Assembly: GCA_947070915.1 (NCBI GenBank)
Contig: CAMTDY010000044.1
Coordinates: forward strand, 1 to 17,397
Source of the DNA: an uncultured Roseburia sp.
GTDB taxonomy: Bacteria; Bacillota; Clostridia; Lachnospirales; Lachnospiraceae
Direction of reading: 5' to 3'
Length of the DNA stretch: 17,397 nucleotides
Of this stretch, positions 1-8,154 are shown piece after piece; positions within the stretch are counted from its first letter, which is position 1; the number at the start of each line of letters is the position of its first letter. Under the pieces are notes generated by a model, which saw only the letters and a list, made by a program, of their open reading frames with translations, was not told the DNA's origin and did no database searches. The position numbers were made by a program, and so were the translations under genes.

Positions 1-717
1 GTTCATATACATCGGGATAATGTAGCCCAGAGTCTCTGATTCTTCCGGCTCATAGTTCATAAGAGCCCCGGCTTTTTTTGCCCCGTCTTCCGCGTCACTC
101 TCCTCCGTCTTCGCAACTTCCTCCATACTCTGTATATCCTCCTGGGTAAAGGGAAGCAACTTGATCAGCGTCGGAATATGGGTCACAGTATTTTTAAATA
201 CGGTATAGGCAAGATACACCTCATCGATCTCACCGCTCTCCAGCGCCGACACTACCGTCTTTCCGATGGAGACAGCATCCCCGAACAGTGGATTATTCAT
301 AACTTCAGAATAATCCCCCTGACAGGTATATCCCAGACGCTGCACCGACTCCATTCCCTTTCTTCCCACTGGAAATACGATTGTATCCTCCACCGGAAAA
401 TCTCCCTGGGTTACCAGCTTGACGATATTGGAATTGTATCCGCCCGCCAGGCCCCGGTTGGAACTGATCAGGATCACGCCCTTTTTTCTGTTGCCGGTCT
501 TTTCGCGCTCAGACAAAAGCGGATGATCCACATTGCCTGACCTAGATAACATGCCGGAAACCGTCTCATACATCTTATCAAAATAAGGCTTTGTCTCCTC
601 GGCACGTCCCTTGGCATGCTGCAGTTTTACCGTGGACACCAGTTTCATGGCTTTCGTGATCTGGGAAGTGCTCTGTATACTTTCTCTACGCCTTTTTATA
701 TCTCTCATTGAGGCCAT
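1..717 (-). CDS. atpG: ATP synthase F1 gamma subunit, 3' end beyond window
   Basis: The gamma subunit is the rotating central shaft of F1 and couples Fo ring rotation to catalysis in the alpha/beta hexamer. The frame is open from the ATG at 717 to base 1, giving 239 residues; the family usually has about 285-300, so the C-terminal helix is outside the window. The N-terminus, MASMRDIKRRRESIQST followed by a QITKAMKLVS stretch, is the classic gamma N-terminal helix. A Rossmann-like segment with SSNRGLAGGYN lies near residues 85-95. The start is supported by a GGAGGG ribosome binding site at 724-729. It follows atpA by 14 bases, the normal H-A-G order. An acidic segment near residues 205-215 (EESDAEDGA) is a moderately long insertion-like loop. 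Identity is secure from sequence and context. Confidence 0.97.
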   Translation of the reverse strand, partial: MASMRDIKRRRESIQSTSQITKAMKLVSTVKLQHAKGRAEETKPYFDKMYETVSGMLSRSGNVDHPLLSEREKTGNRKKGVILISSNRGLAGGYNSNIVKLVTQGDFPVEDTIVFPVGRKGMESVQRLGYTCQGDYSEVMNNPLFGDAVSIGKTVVSALESGEIDEVYLAYTVFKNTVTHIPTLIKLLPFTQEDIQSMEEVAKTEESDAEDGAKKAGALMNYEPEESETLGYIIPMYMN

Positions 718-731
718 ATACAACCCTCCAT

Positions 732-2246
732 TCAGGCATCATGAGCCCATTGCTTTTTGTATTCTTCGATCGCCTGAATCAGTTTCTTCTCGGTATCATC
801 ACTGATCTCTTTTTCATCACGGATAGCCGCTGGAACTTCCGGATATTTTGTATCCATAAACTCAAAAAGTCCCTTCTCAAAGTTAAGAATATCTTCAACT
901 GCTATATCCAGCAGATATTTTTTCGTAGCTGCATAGATGATGATAACCTGATACCATACTGGAAGCGGTGCATATTGTCCCTGTTTCAAAATCTCACGGA
1001 TACGTTCTCCCTGATCCAGCTTCTGCTTTGTATCGGCATCCAGATCCGAACCAAACTGGGAAAACGCCGCCAGCTCGCGGTACTGGGCAAGCTCGATACG
1101 AATCGGCCCGGCGATCTTTTTCATCGCCTTGATCTGTGCGGAACCACCTACTCTCGACACACTGAGGCCCGGATTTACCGCAGGGCGGAATCCTGAATTG
1201 AACATCTCCGTCTCCAGATAGATCTGACCGTCTGTAATGGATATTACATTCGTCGGAATGTAAGCGGATACGTCGCCCGCCTGGGTCTCAATAATCGGCA
1301 ACGCGGTCAGTGAACCGCCGCCTAATTTATCCGAAAGCTTTGCCGCACGCTCCAACAGCCTGGAGTGCAGATAGAATACATCTCCCGGATATGCCTCACG
1401 TCCCGGCGGACGGCGGAGCAGCAGGGCAAGGGTACGATATGCCGCCGCATGTTTCGTCAGATCGTCATAAACGATCAGCACATCCTTTCCGGCTTCCATC
1501 CACTCCTCACCGATGGCACATCCCGCATAAGGGGCAATGTACTGGAGAGGAGCCAGTTCGCTGGCAGTCGATGCCACAACCGTCGTATAGTCCATGGCTC
1601 CATTATCTTCTAAAGTCTTCACAATATTGGCCACCGTCGAGGCTTTCTGTCCGATCGCCACATAAATACAGAGAACATCCTGGTCTTTCTGGTTCAGGAT
1701 CGTATCCACTGCGATAGCAGTCTTTCCTGTCTGACGGTCACCGATGATCAGCTCACGCTGCCCTCTTCCAATCGGTACCATGGAGTCAATCGCCTTGATA
1801 CCGGTCTGCAGAGGCGTATCCACTGATTTACGGGAAATAACACCACTTGCCACTCTCTCTACCGGGCGGACCTTCGTCGTGTGGATCGGTCCCTTGCCGT
1901 CGATGGGCTGTCCCAGTGCATTGACAACACGTCCCAGCATGGCGTCACCAACGGGTACCGTCGCCACGCGTCCGGTGGTCTTCACAGTGTCTCCCTCGTT
2001 AATGTTAGATGTATCTCCCAACAGAACGGCACCCACGTTATCTTCCTCCAGATTCAGCACCATCCCGTAGATCTCATTCGGAAATTCCAGAAGTTCACCC
2101 TGCATCGCCTTTTCCAGGCCATGAATACGGGCAATTCCATCTGCTACCTGAATTACGGTTCCCACATCTGATACTTCAAACTCAGTACTATATTTTTTTA
2201 TTTCTTCCTTGATCACTGAACTGATTTCTTCAGGTCTTAAATTCAT
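732..2246 (-). CDS. atpA: ATP synthase F1 alpha subunit
   Basis: This is the non-catalytic nucleotide-binding subunit of the F1 hexamer. The 504-residue protein has the usual family length. It shows the Walker A loop GDRQTGKT at about residues 169-176, a Walker B region VLIVYDD near 256-262, and the family signature [13 protein letters not shown] near 355-367. That signature contains the arginine finger R365, which reaches into the catalytic site of beta. I chose the ATG at 2246 (MNLRPEE, the common Firmicute N-terminus). A TTG three codons upstream at 2255 is an alternative; the purine-rich region AAGGAAAGAAGG upstream could serve either. It lies 28 bases after atpH and 14 bases before atpG in the same operon. 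Confidence 0.97.
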   Translation of the reverse strand: MNLRPEEISSVIKEEIKKYSTEFEVSDVGTVIQVADGIARIHGLEKAMQGELLEFPNEIYGMVLNLEEDNVGAVLLGDTSNINEGDTVKTTGRVATVPVGDAMLGRVVNALGQPIDGKGPIHTTKVRPVERVASGVISRKSVDTPLQTGIKAIDSMVPIGRGQRELIIGDRQTGKTAIAVDTILNQKDQDVLCIYVAIGQKASTVANIVKTLEDNGAMDYTTVVASTASELAPLQYIAPYAGCAIGEEWMEAGKDVLIVYDDLTKHAAAYRTLALLLRRPPGREAYPGDVFYLHSRLLERAAKLSDKLGGGSLTALPIIETQAGDVSAYIPTNVISITDGQIYLETEMFNSGFRPAVNPGLSVSRVGGSAQIKAMKKIAGPIRIELAQYRELAAFSQFGSDLDADTKQKLDQGERIREILKQGQYAPLPVWYQVIIIYAATKKYLLDIAVEDILNFEKGLFEFMDTKYPEVPAAIRDEKEISDDTEKKLIQAIEEYKKQWAHDA

Positions 2247-2274
2247 GTTTACCAAACACCTTCTTTCCTTGAAG

Positions 2275-2820
2275 TCAGACTCTGACCTTCGCTAAACTTC
2301 TAGTCATCTCTTCTAACTTCGTCTGAATACTGTTGTCCACAACCCTGTCACCAATGCGGATACGGATGCCTCCCAGAAGTTTCGGCTCCACAATATAATT
2401 CATCTCCAGGCTGTCATATCCGGAAGTCGCCCTCAGACGCTCTTCCACATCGGATCTCTGACCCTGGGTCAGCTCCGTGGGCGTCGTCACATAGACAACA
2501 CCGATCTTTTTATATTCCTTTGCCTCACTCTGAAAATGATCCAGCACAGGCAGGATTTCCCCAAAACGCCCTTTCTTCACAAGAATCTGAAGAAATCCCA
2601 TCATGGTCTCTGACAGCTTGCCGTGAAAGGCGCTTTCCACCAGATCCCTGCTCTTTTCCTGCGTCATTTCAGGATGTGCCATAATTTCCATAAACTCTTT
2701 ATTTTCTTCCAGTGCGGCGCGAAGTCCTTTCACCTCATCCCAGATCTCATCCAGGCAGTCTTCCTCCAGCGCCAGCGAAAATAAAGCGTCTCCGTATACC
2801 TTAGAAACTAACTTTGCCAT
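2275..2820 (-). CDS. atpH: ATP synthase F1 delta subunit (OSCP)
   Basis: The delta subunit holds the peripheral b stalk to the top of the F1 hexamer. The product has 181 residues, typical of the family. The N-terminal helical domain begins [17 protein letters not shown], matching the usual YAxALF-type start. The C-terminal part carries the conserved [16 protein letters not shown] segment at about residues 150-165 (the family G-G-x-x-x-x-x-G-D-x-x-x-D-x-S signature). The first 13 bases overlap the end of atpF, so translation is probably coupled. Secure assignment. Confidence 0.96.
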   Translation of the reverse strand: MAKLVSKVYGDALFSLALEEDCLDEIWDEVKGLRAALEENKEFMEIMAHPEMTQEKSRDLVESAFHGKLSETMMGFLQILVKKGRFGEILPVLDHFQSEAKEYKKIGVVYVTTPTELTQGQRSDVEERLRATSGYDSLEMNYIVEPKLLGGIRIRIGDRVVDNSIQTKLEEMTRSLAKVRV

Positions 2821-3326
2821 GTCTCATCACCCATTTCCTTCAATGTCTCGTCAATGAGCTGCGCCTGTTTATCCTTGTCCATGGATGCTTCCACGAATTT
2901 ACCTGCCATGGCAGATGCAACCTGAACCATTTCCTGTTTCATCTCGTCGCGAACCTTATTTTTCTCAAGCTCTACTTCCTTCTCGGCACGCACTTTGATC
3001 TGATGGGCCTCCTCCGATGCCTTTTCCACAATCTCTTTTTCCTTGTCAAGAGCCTTGCGCCTCGCATCTGCAAGAAGTTCTGCCGTCTCTGCATCCACCT
3101 GGGAAAGCTTCTCGTCATACTGGGTCTTCATCTCTTTGGCATCCGCCTGGGCCTTCGCGGCCTCCTCCAGCTGCCCCTGGATAAAATCCTTTCGTTTCTG
3201 GATCAGCTTTCTAGCTGGATTGAAAAGCAGATAGGAAAGCAGGATAAACAAAACCAACATGGCGATCAACGTAATTCCCGTGTCCACTAATAACTGGGAG
3301 TCAAGTCCAAATATTTTATCACCCAT
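2808..3326 (-). CDS. atpF: ATP synthase Fo b subunit
   Basis: The b subunit forms the peripheral stator stalk, with a single N-terminal membrane helix and a long cytoplasmic coiled coil dimer that binds delta. The 172-residue product has a hydrophobic segment at about residues 12-33, a basic boundary (NPARKLIQKRKD), and then a long charged Ala/Glu/Lys-rich helix to the C-terminus. The start ATG at 3326 has AGGTGAG a few bases upstream. It lies between atpE and atpH, and its last 13 bases overlap atpH. A strong hairpin sits just upstream of its ribosome binding site (see separate entry). Only one b gene is present, so the stalk should be a b2 homodimer. Confidence 0.96.
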   Translation of the reverse strand: MGDKIFGLDSQLLVDTGITLIAMLVLFILLSYLLFNPARKLIQKRKDFIQGQLEEAAKAQADAKEMKTQYDEKLSQVDAETAELLADARRKALDKEKEIVEKASEEAHQIKVRAEKEVELEKNKVRDEMKQEMVQVASAMAGKFVEASMDKDKQAQLIDETLKEMGDETWQS

Positions 3327-3342
3327 GTCTTCTCACCTTTCC

Positions 3343-3389
3343 TGCACAGATAGCTGTGCATCATTCTTTTCTTGCACACAAATCTGTGT
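3343..3389 (-). promoter_or_regulatory. two hairpins between atpE and atpF
   Basis: The 67-base gap between the atpE stop and the atpF start holds two inverted repeats. The first after atpE is ACACA at 3376-3380 with TGTGT at 3385-3389, a 5 bp stem with a 4-base loop. The second is TGCACAG at 3343-3349 with CTGTGCA at 3354-3360, a perfect 7 bp stem with a 4-base loop ending just before the atpF ribosome binding site. Neither is followed by a T run, so I do not call a terminator. The likely role is mRNA processing or stabilisation, or damping of atpF translation relative to the many-copy c subunit. That role is inference. Confidence 0.5.
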
Positions 3390-3393
3390 TAAA

Positions 3394-3722
<329 letters not shown>

Positions 3723-3730
3723 CGGATGGT

Positions 3731-4444
3731 CTATTCCTGCGCCGCATCTCCGGCTGCATTGGAGATAAATACCATCGTCAGCATAGCAAATACATATGCC
3801 TGAAGACATCCGGAAAATACATCCAGATATGCATGCAGTGCCGCCGGCCAGATGATCGCGATCTTCTGCATCAGTCCGTAGATCAGCGCCATCATCATCG
3901 TTCCCGATAAGATATTGGCGAACAGACGAAGGGACATGGAGATCGGCGTGGCAAACTCACTGATGATATTCACAGGCAAAAACAGAAAGAATGGTTCAAA
4001 CAATCCTTTGATCTTGCCCATCTTCTGCCACTTAAAGCCCTGATACTGAATCATAAAGAAGGTGATCAGCGCCAGCGGGAGCGTTACCCCGTAATCCGCT
4101 GTGGGCGGCCGGAGGCCGAACAGACCAGACAAGTTACAGGTAAGAATAAGTAAAAACAGTGCGCTGACATAATTCCTGAATACTGGCGCCAGCTTTCTTC
4201 CCATGTTGTCAAGGATCAGCTTATCCAGCGTCTCCACCATCATTTCCAGCACATTCAGGAAGCCGGTGGGGGCTTTGCGGTAATCCGCCTTTTTTATCAC
4301 ACGGTTAGCCACGATGGCAAAGACAATGAGTACCACCATGACAATAGCCAGACACACGTGGGTCGTGGTGATCCAAAAGGAAAAATCGCCGATATGGACT
4401 TCCTGGTAACCATGTATATAAAAGTCTACCTTATTTTCACCCAA
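3731..4444 (-). CDS. atpB: ATP synthase Fo a subunit
   Basis: The a subunit is the stator membrane subunit that provides the ion half-channels facing the c ring. The 237-residue product has several hydrophobic helices and the conserved SLRLFANILSG segment, with the essential arginine at R173. The C-terminal QAYVFAMLTMVFIS helix is also typical. The only sensible start is TTG at 4444, preceded by AAAGGAG six bases upstream; no in-frame ATG exists nearby. It follows atpI by 32 bases and precedes atpE. A weak start codon on the single-copy a subunit beside a strong site on atpE fits the 1:c-ring stoichiometry (inference). Confidence 0.96.
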   Translation of the reverse strand: MGENKVDFYIHGYQEVHIGDFSFWITTTHVCLAIVMVVLIVFAIVANRVIKKADYRKAPTGFLNVLEMMVETLDKLILDNMGRKLAPVFRNYVSALFLLILTCNLSGLFGLRPPTADYGVTLPLALITFFMIQYQGFKWQKMGKIKGLFEPFFLFLPVNIISEFATPISMSLRLFANILSGTMMMALIYGLMQKIAIIWPAALHAYLDVFSGCLQAYVFAMLTMVFISNAAGDAAQE

Positions 4445-4476
4445 TGTTTTCTCCTTTCCAGGCAGTTTGAAATGCC

Positions 4477-4899
4477 TTAATATTTATTCTCTGACAGTGA
4501 ACTGTCGGAACTGCTTTTTTCCCTGAATATCACAGGGTATAATAACGCTGCTGCCTTTGTGGCAAATAGTCCCGCAAAGGTAGTCGCCGGATGAAACAGC
4601 CACGGAAACCGGAATCCGGCAAACAGTGCAGCCAGCGCGGCGATGGAGCGAAGCGTCGCCATGACTTTGGAGTGGTTTACAGCACTCTTGCGTTCCAGAT
4701 CCAGTTCCAGATCCAGCGTAGAAAACCGGTGCAGCATGAGCAGGGTGGATACTCCGCTTCCCAGCACCTCACCCAGCGTGTAGGGCAGTATGGAAAAGGG
4801 ATGAAAGATCCAGACCACCAGCCCTGCTGCCAGAACGACAGCTGCCAGAAGCCAGATGATACCGATCACCCTATGGAGTGTCTGTTTTGCTTCCTTCAT
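4477..4899 (-). CDS. atpI: ATP synthase subunit I-like membrane protein
   Basis: This is a 140-residue protein with about four hydrophobic helices (roughly residues 11-31, 33-56, 83-103 and 105-124), matching the small, poorly conserved ATP synthase subunit I family. That family is linked to c-ring assembly and divalent cation handling. I chose the ATG at 4899 (MKEAKQTLHR) because a perfect AAGGAGG lies at 4906-4912. A further upstream start at 4941 would add an Arg/Pro-rich stretch without a binding site. The first 29 bases overlap the end of the preceding gene. A 12-base tandem duplication gives LDLELDLE in the central loop. Function is assigned by position and topology more than by strict motifs. 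Confidence 0.8.
   Translation of the reverse strand: MKEAKQTLHRVIGIIWLLAAVVLAAGLVVWIFHPFSILPYTLGEVLGSGVSTLLMLHRFSTLDLELDLERKSAVNHSKVMATLRSIAALAALFAGFRFPWLFHPATTFAGLFATKAAALLYPVIFREKSSSDSSLSENKY
4692..4715. repeat. perfect 12 bp tandem duplication within atpI
   Basis: The 12-mer GTTCCAGATCCA occurs twice back to back (4692-4703 and 4704-4715). In the atpI frame it encodes LDLE twice, at about residues 62-69, in the loop between membrane segments. It is in frame, so it lengthens the loop by four residues without breaking the gene. Confidence 0.9.
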
Positions 4900-5188
4900 C
4901 CGGATCCTCCTTCGCTGTGGCCGTGGCCTCCGCCGCAGCATCTTTTTTCCCAGTCTCTTCCGATGACTGCAGCCTGCCCGTCAGGATAAATAAGCTCCGG
5001 ATGGAAGCCAGGATCCCGATGAGCAGAAATATCATGACCCAGTACCGGGTGCCCGCCAGCCGGTCAATGTAATATCCGATGCCAAAGCTGATTCCCATAC
5101 AGGTTATCATCGCCAGCCCGATCTGGGTGAGCATGGCAAGTGCACGAAGGATCTCTTTATTTTCTCTTTTTTTATCTCTCTTTTTCAT
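4871..5188 (-). CDS. atpZ: AtpZ/AtpI-family small membrane protein
   Basis: This 105-residue protein has a Lys/Arg-rich N-terminus and two membrane helices: about residues 19-41, containing GISFGIGYYIDRLAG at its end, and about 46-66. A Glu/Ala/Lys-rich, probably disordered tail follows. The GxGxxxD-type first hairpin is typical of AtpZ (F0F1-ATPase associated) proteins that lead atp operons in Firmicutes and may form an ion-transporting assembly factor with AtpI. I chose the ATG at 5188, with AGAGGA 7 bases upstream. An ATG at 5206 is possible but its GGAGG almost touches the codon. It is the first gene of the atp group, 33 bases after proC. Confidence 0.82.
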   Translation of the reverse strand: MKKRDKKRENKEILRALAMLTQIGLAMITCMGISFGIGYYIDRLAGTRYWVMIFLLIGILASIRSLFILTGRLQSSEETGKKDAAAEATATAKEDPDEGSKTDTP

Positions 5189-5221
5189 CGAACTGTCCTC
5201 TGCCATCCCTCCCGGCGGCTC

Positions 5222-6013
5222 TTACATCTCCCGCGCTTTTTTTACACAGGCTTTCATCGCCTCGATCACAGCGCTCCGGAAGCCTTCTTTTTCCAGAACT
5301 CTCACAGCTTCTATGGTCGTACCCCCGGGAGAGCACACCATGTCTTTTAATTCTCCCGGATGCCTGCCAGTCTCCAGAACCATCCTGGCGCTTCCCAGCA
5401 CACTCTGGGCTGCCAGTTCATAGGCCTGGGCCCTGGGCATCCCGTCAGCCACCGCCGCATCGGCCATGGCTTCGATAAGCATAAATACGTAAGCCGGAGA
5501 GCTTCCGCTCACGCCGATTACCGTATCAATCATGGTCTCAGATACCTCATGGGCGATACCAAAGCTGGAAAATATCTCCATCGTTTTTTTCTTATCTTCT
5601 TCTGTTATATTTTCATTAAAACATACACCGGCTGCTCCTTCTAACACCAGAGCCGGAGTATTCGGCATACTTCTTACTAATTTGATATTCTTGCCAAAAA
5701 GACGCTCGATATTCTCCATCGTCTGTCCGGCAGCAATGGAAATGACCAGGGCATCCTTTCTGACCACCTCCCGGATCTCCGAAATCACCGTCTCAAACTG
5801 AAAGGGCTTCACTGCCAGAACAAGTACTTCTGCCTCTCTGGCAACCTTTTTATTATCTGCCGTCACCTGCAGGGCGAACTGATCCTTCAGTCTGGAAAGC
5901 GCTTCCTGATCTCTTCGGGATACTATGATGTCTTCCGCAGCATACAGCTTCTTATCCAGTATACCCTTTATCATAGCCTGCGCCATATTGCCGCAGCCGA
6001 TAAAACCTAACAT
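5222..6013 (-). CDS. proC: pyrroline-5-carboxylate reductase
   Basis: This enzyme catalyses the last step of proline synthesis: NAD(P)H-dependent reduction of pyrroline-5-carboxylate in the cytoplasm. The product is 263 residues, the normal length. The N-terminal Rossmann motif is GFIGCGNMAQA (residues 3-13). It has SMPNTPA at about 115-121, SGSSPAYVF at 169-177, and the family signature around CSPGGTT (227-233) in the C-terminal dimerisation domain. The ATG at 6013 has GGAGA 8 bases upstream. It lies 46 bases after rpiB and 33 before atpZ. I see no terminator or clear promoter on either side, so it may be co-transcribed with both. Confidence 0.96.
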   Translation of the reverse strand: MLGFIGCGNMAQAMIKGILDKKLYAAEDIIVSRRDQEALSRLKDQFALQVTADNKKVAREAEVLVLAVKPFQFETVISEIREVVRKDALVISIAAGQTMENIERLFGKNIKLVRSMPNTPALVLEGAAGVCFNENITEEDKKKTMEIFSSFGIAHEVSETMIDTVIGVSGSSPAYVFMLIEAMADAAVADGMPRAQAYELAAQSVLGSARMVLETGRHPGELKDMVCSPGGTTIEAVRVLEKEGFRSAVIEAMKACVKKAREM

Positions 6014-6059
6014 ATTGAATTCTCCATTTCTTTTCGCTCTTTAACTTTCAGCATAACTT

Positions 6060-6491
6060 TTATTCATCTTCCAGCATGGCAACCCGCCTCGCATGGCGCT
6101 CTGCCCCAGAAAATTCTGTATTTAAGAAAGTATCCACGATCTTTACTGCGAGCCCCGGACCGACAACCCTTGCTCCCATGGCAACGATATTCGCATCGTT
6201 ATGTAATCTGGTCGCTTCTGCGCTGAAACAGTCATGACAATGAGCAGCGCGGATTCCCTTCACCTTGTTCGCCGCAATAGATATGCCAATGCCGGTACCA
6301 CAGATCAGGATTCCTTTATCACATTCCCCGTCTGCCACCGCATGGGCCACTTTTTTTCCGTATACCGGATAATCCACTGGATCTTCGCTGAAAGATCCAT
6401 AATCTTTATATTCCAGTCCCTTCTCTTCCAGATATTTAATAATTTCCTGTTTCAGATTGTAACCTGCCTGGTCACTTCCCAATGCTATCAT
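6060..6491 (-). CDS. rpiB: ribose-5-phosphate isomerase B (RpiB/LacAB family)
   Basis: This enzyme interconverts ribulose-5-phosphate and ribose-5-phosphate in the non-oxidative pentose phosphate pathway. It has 143 residues, normal for RpiB. The N-terminus IALGSDQAGYNLK carries the phosphate/sugar-binding Asp (D7). The catalytic cysteine is C64 in ICGTGIGISIAANK, and RLHNDANI follows at about 95-102. GGAGG six bases before the ATG at 6491 supports the start. It follows the phosphatase-like gene, as ywlF (rpiB) follows ywlE in Bacillus subtilis. A related LacA/LacB isomerase activity cannot be excluded by eye, but context favours RpiB. Confidence 0.94.
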   Translation of the reverse strand: MIALGSDQAGYNLKQEIIKYLEEKGLEYKDYGSFSEDPVDYPVYGKKVAHAVADGECDKGILICGTGIGISIAANKVKGIRAAHCHDCFSAEATRLHNDANIVAMGARVVGPGLAVKIVDTFLNTEFSGAERHARRVAMLEDE

Positions 6492-6558
6492 CTTTATCCT
6501 CCATTCGCGAGGTGAACGCAGTCCACCTTTGCCTTATTGCGCATCGAATTTCTTGTTT

Positions 6559-7005
6559 TCAGTTCCATTCCAGTTTTTTCTTTATCTTATAAAGCAAGTC
6601 CTTAATCTCCACATAGCTTGCCTCATACACCGTTTCATCTCCTCCGTGGGGCGGCAGTACCTCCCCCTCTTCGCCGGCAAACTCGTGGAGGGTATACACG
6701 TTGTCGGAAATGCCAAAATCCTCAACCACCTTCACCTTTTCAACAAAATTCATCGTGATGATCAAGGTATCCTCCGTCACTTCCTCCGGCTGAAACTCCT
6801 TTGAAACCTGTTCCTCACAGGGCACTGCATGATTCATTAGAATATCTGTCACCTTCATGTTTCGTGGCTCTGGGAACAAAACCACAAGTCCCCGTGACAG
6901 GATCTCCTTATCCTTGTCCATCAGGATACTTTTGAACATCCACTCCGCCATCGGACCCAATGTCACATTTTCCTTGCTTACAAAAATCACTTTATTATAA
7001 TCCAT
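6559..7005 (-). CDS. degenerate low-molecular-weight phosphatase-like protein (YwlE position)
   Basis: The 148-residue product has the fold signature of low-molecular-weight protein phosphatases: MDYNKVIFV, then a P-loop position, then GPMAEWMFK. The catalytic loop CX5R(S/T) is replaced by S10-K-E-N-V-T-L16-G, so the nucleophile Cys is Ser and the phosphate-binding Arg is Leu. The distal DP catalytic Asp region reads LPPHGG, so that Asp appears lost too. The reading frame is otherwise intact and well conserved in style. It is therefore probably a catalytically dead, repurposed paralogue rather than a decaying gene. It sits between sua5/ywlC and rpiB, as the arginine phosphatase YwlE does in Bacillus. 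The start was chosen at 7005 (GGAG 6 bases upstream); ATGs at 7017-7026 are alternatives. It overlaps the end of sua5 by 11 bases. Confidence 0.85.
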   Translation of the reverse strand: MDYNKVIFVSKENVTLGPMAEWMFKSILMDKDKEILSRGLVVLFPEPRNMKVTDILMNHAVPCEEQVSKEFQPEEVTEDTLIITMNFVEKVKVVEDFGISDNVYTLHEFAGEEGEVLPPHGGDETVYEASYVEIKDLLYKIKKKLEWN

Positions 7006-8086
7006 CCCCGACTCCATCTCCATCATCTACCTCAACCACCTGCTGCCCAGCTGCTTTTAACAGGCGGTTCATCACAGCTTCTTCCCTGGCAGAATCATAA
7101 AAACTTTCTGATAAGATCACCTTTACATGAAGTTCATCAAATCTGCGGAGCGCTCCATAAAGATAGCGTCCCACGTCATCTCTCTGCCTGGAACCCACTG
7201 TCACAACCTGTCCCACATCGTACTGCGCCACGGTCTCTTCGGTGGCAAGTATGCCAATTTCCTCCGGAAGAACTCCCTCTTCATGAACCATCCGTCTCGC
7301 TGTCTCATTGATGGTTGAAACAACTGCCGCCTGTCCGCCACAAAATACTTTCATCTGTGCTTTCGGCGCGTAATGCCTGTATTTCATGCCAGGAGCCTTC
7401 GGCGTAACGTCTCCCACCACACTGAGAAGGGCTGGATCCATGACTGCCTCCCCCACCACCTCTTCTACCATCTGCCTGGTGATATATCCGGGACGAAGGA
7501 TAACTGGAGTTTCACTAGTCAGGTCCACGATGGTGGATTCAAATCCAATCCCTACTTCACCTCCATCGATGATCATATCGATCTTTCCCTCCAGGTCTTC
7601 TCTCACATGTTCCGCCCTGGTTGGACTCGGACGCCCCGATGTGTTGGCGCTGGGGGCTGCCACCGGCACCGATACTGCCTCCAGGAATTCCAGTGCTCCG
7701 GGGTGCTCCGGCATACGGACAGCAACTGTTTCCAGCCCGCCAGTTGTCTCCCAGGGGACACAGTCCGCCTTTTCAAATATCATCGTCAGCGGCCCTGGCC
7801 AGAAAGCCTCCGCCAGCTTCACTGCTGTCTCGGGAATACGTCTGGTGATCCCTTTTAATTGGGAAAACCGGCTGATATGAAGAATTAGAGGATTATCCGA
7901 AGGACGTCCTTTTGCTGCATAGATCCTGCGTGCAGCCTCTCTTTGAAGCCCATCCCCTCCCAGACCGTACACGGTCTCCGTGGGAAATGCCACCAGCCCT
8001 CCCCGATCTATGATCCTTTTTGCCTCCGCCAGTTCAGAGGGCTCATACCCTCTGTCTGGGCTCCAGATAATGCATTTTGTATCCAT
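6995..8086 (-). CDS. ywlC: L-threonylcarbamoyladenylate synthase (Sua5/YwlC type)
   Basis: This enzyme makes threonylcarbamoyl-AMP from Thr, bicarbonate and ATP for the t6A37 modification of ANN-decoding tRNAs. The 363-residue product is the two-domain Sua5 form. The YrdC-like catalytic domain (about 1-210) has FPTETVYGLGG (34-44), KGRPSDNPL (59-67), APSANTSGRPSPT (144-156) and STIVD (184-188). It is followed by the linker APGMKYRHYAPKA (231-243) and the C-terminal Sua5 domain. I chose the ATG at 8086; an ATG at 8110 is in frame but has no ribosome binding site and would leave almost no leader behind the proposed promoter. The last residues form an odd DG-repeat tail (VDDGDGVGDGL) that overlaps the next gene. 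Confidence 0.94.
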   Translation of the reverse strand: MDTKCIIWSPDRGYEPSELAEAKRIIDRGGLVAFPTETVYGLGGDGLQREAARRIYAAKGRPSDNPLILHISRFSQLKGITRRIPETAVKLAEAFWPGPLTMIFEKADCVPWETTGGLETVAVRMPEHPGALEFLEAVSVPVAAPSANTSGRPSPTRAEHVREDLEGKIDMIIDGGEVGIGFESTIVDLTSETPVILRPGYITRQMVEEVVGEAVMDPALLSVVGDVTPKAPGMKYRHYAPKAQMKVFCGGQAAVVSTINETARRMVHEEGVLPEEIGILATEETVAQYDVGQVVTVGSRQRDDVGRYLYGALRRFDELHVKVILSESFYDSAREEAVMNRLLKAAGQQVVEVDDGDGVGDGL

Positions 8087-8125
8087 AGCCTTCTGTCTGC
8101 CTTCATCCATAAATTCATATAGAAT

Positions 8126-8154
8126 ATTTTACCACAAGATCAGTGGTTATACAA
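8126..8154 (-). promoter_or_regulatory. candidate sigma-A promoter for ywlC and downstream genes
   Basis: On the minus strand TTGTAT (8149-8154) and TAAAAT (8126-8131) are separated by exactly 17 bases. The -10 matches consensus at five of six positions, the -35 at three. It overlaps the 3' end of the amidase gene and a small hairpin (ACCAC 8131-8135 with GTGGT 8143-8147). It would start transcription near 8119, leaving a leader of about 33 bases to the ATG at 8086. Confidence 0.4.

Noticed and set aside
4460..4477. 5 bp inverted repeat (AGGCA/TGCCT) between atpI and atpB
   Set aside because: Too short, with an 8-base loop and no T run; probably chance.
4900..4941. Upstream start for atpI adding an Arg/Pro-rich 14-residue extension
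   Set aside because: It has no Shine-Dalgarno site, while the internal ATG at 4899 has a perfect one; the extension is the preceding gene's tail read in another frame.
6503..6525. Inverted repeat in the rpiB leader (AGGTG/CACCT with a mismatch inside)
   Set aside because: Short and interrupted, with no T run and no known riboswitch features; not enough to call regulation.
7373..7880. Long plus-strand frames opposite ywlC
   Set aside because: Antisense to a clearly conserved gene, with Pro/Ser/Arg-rich composition typical of shadow frames.
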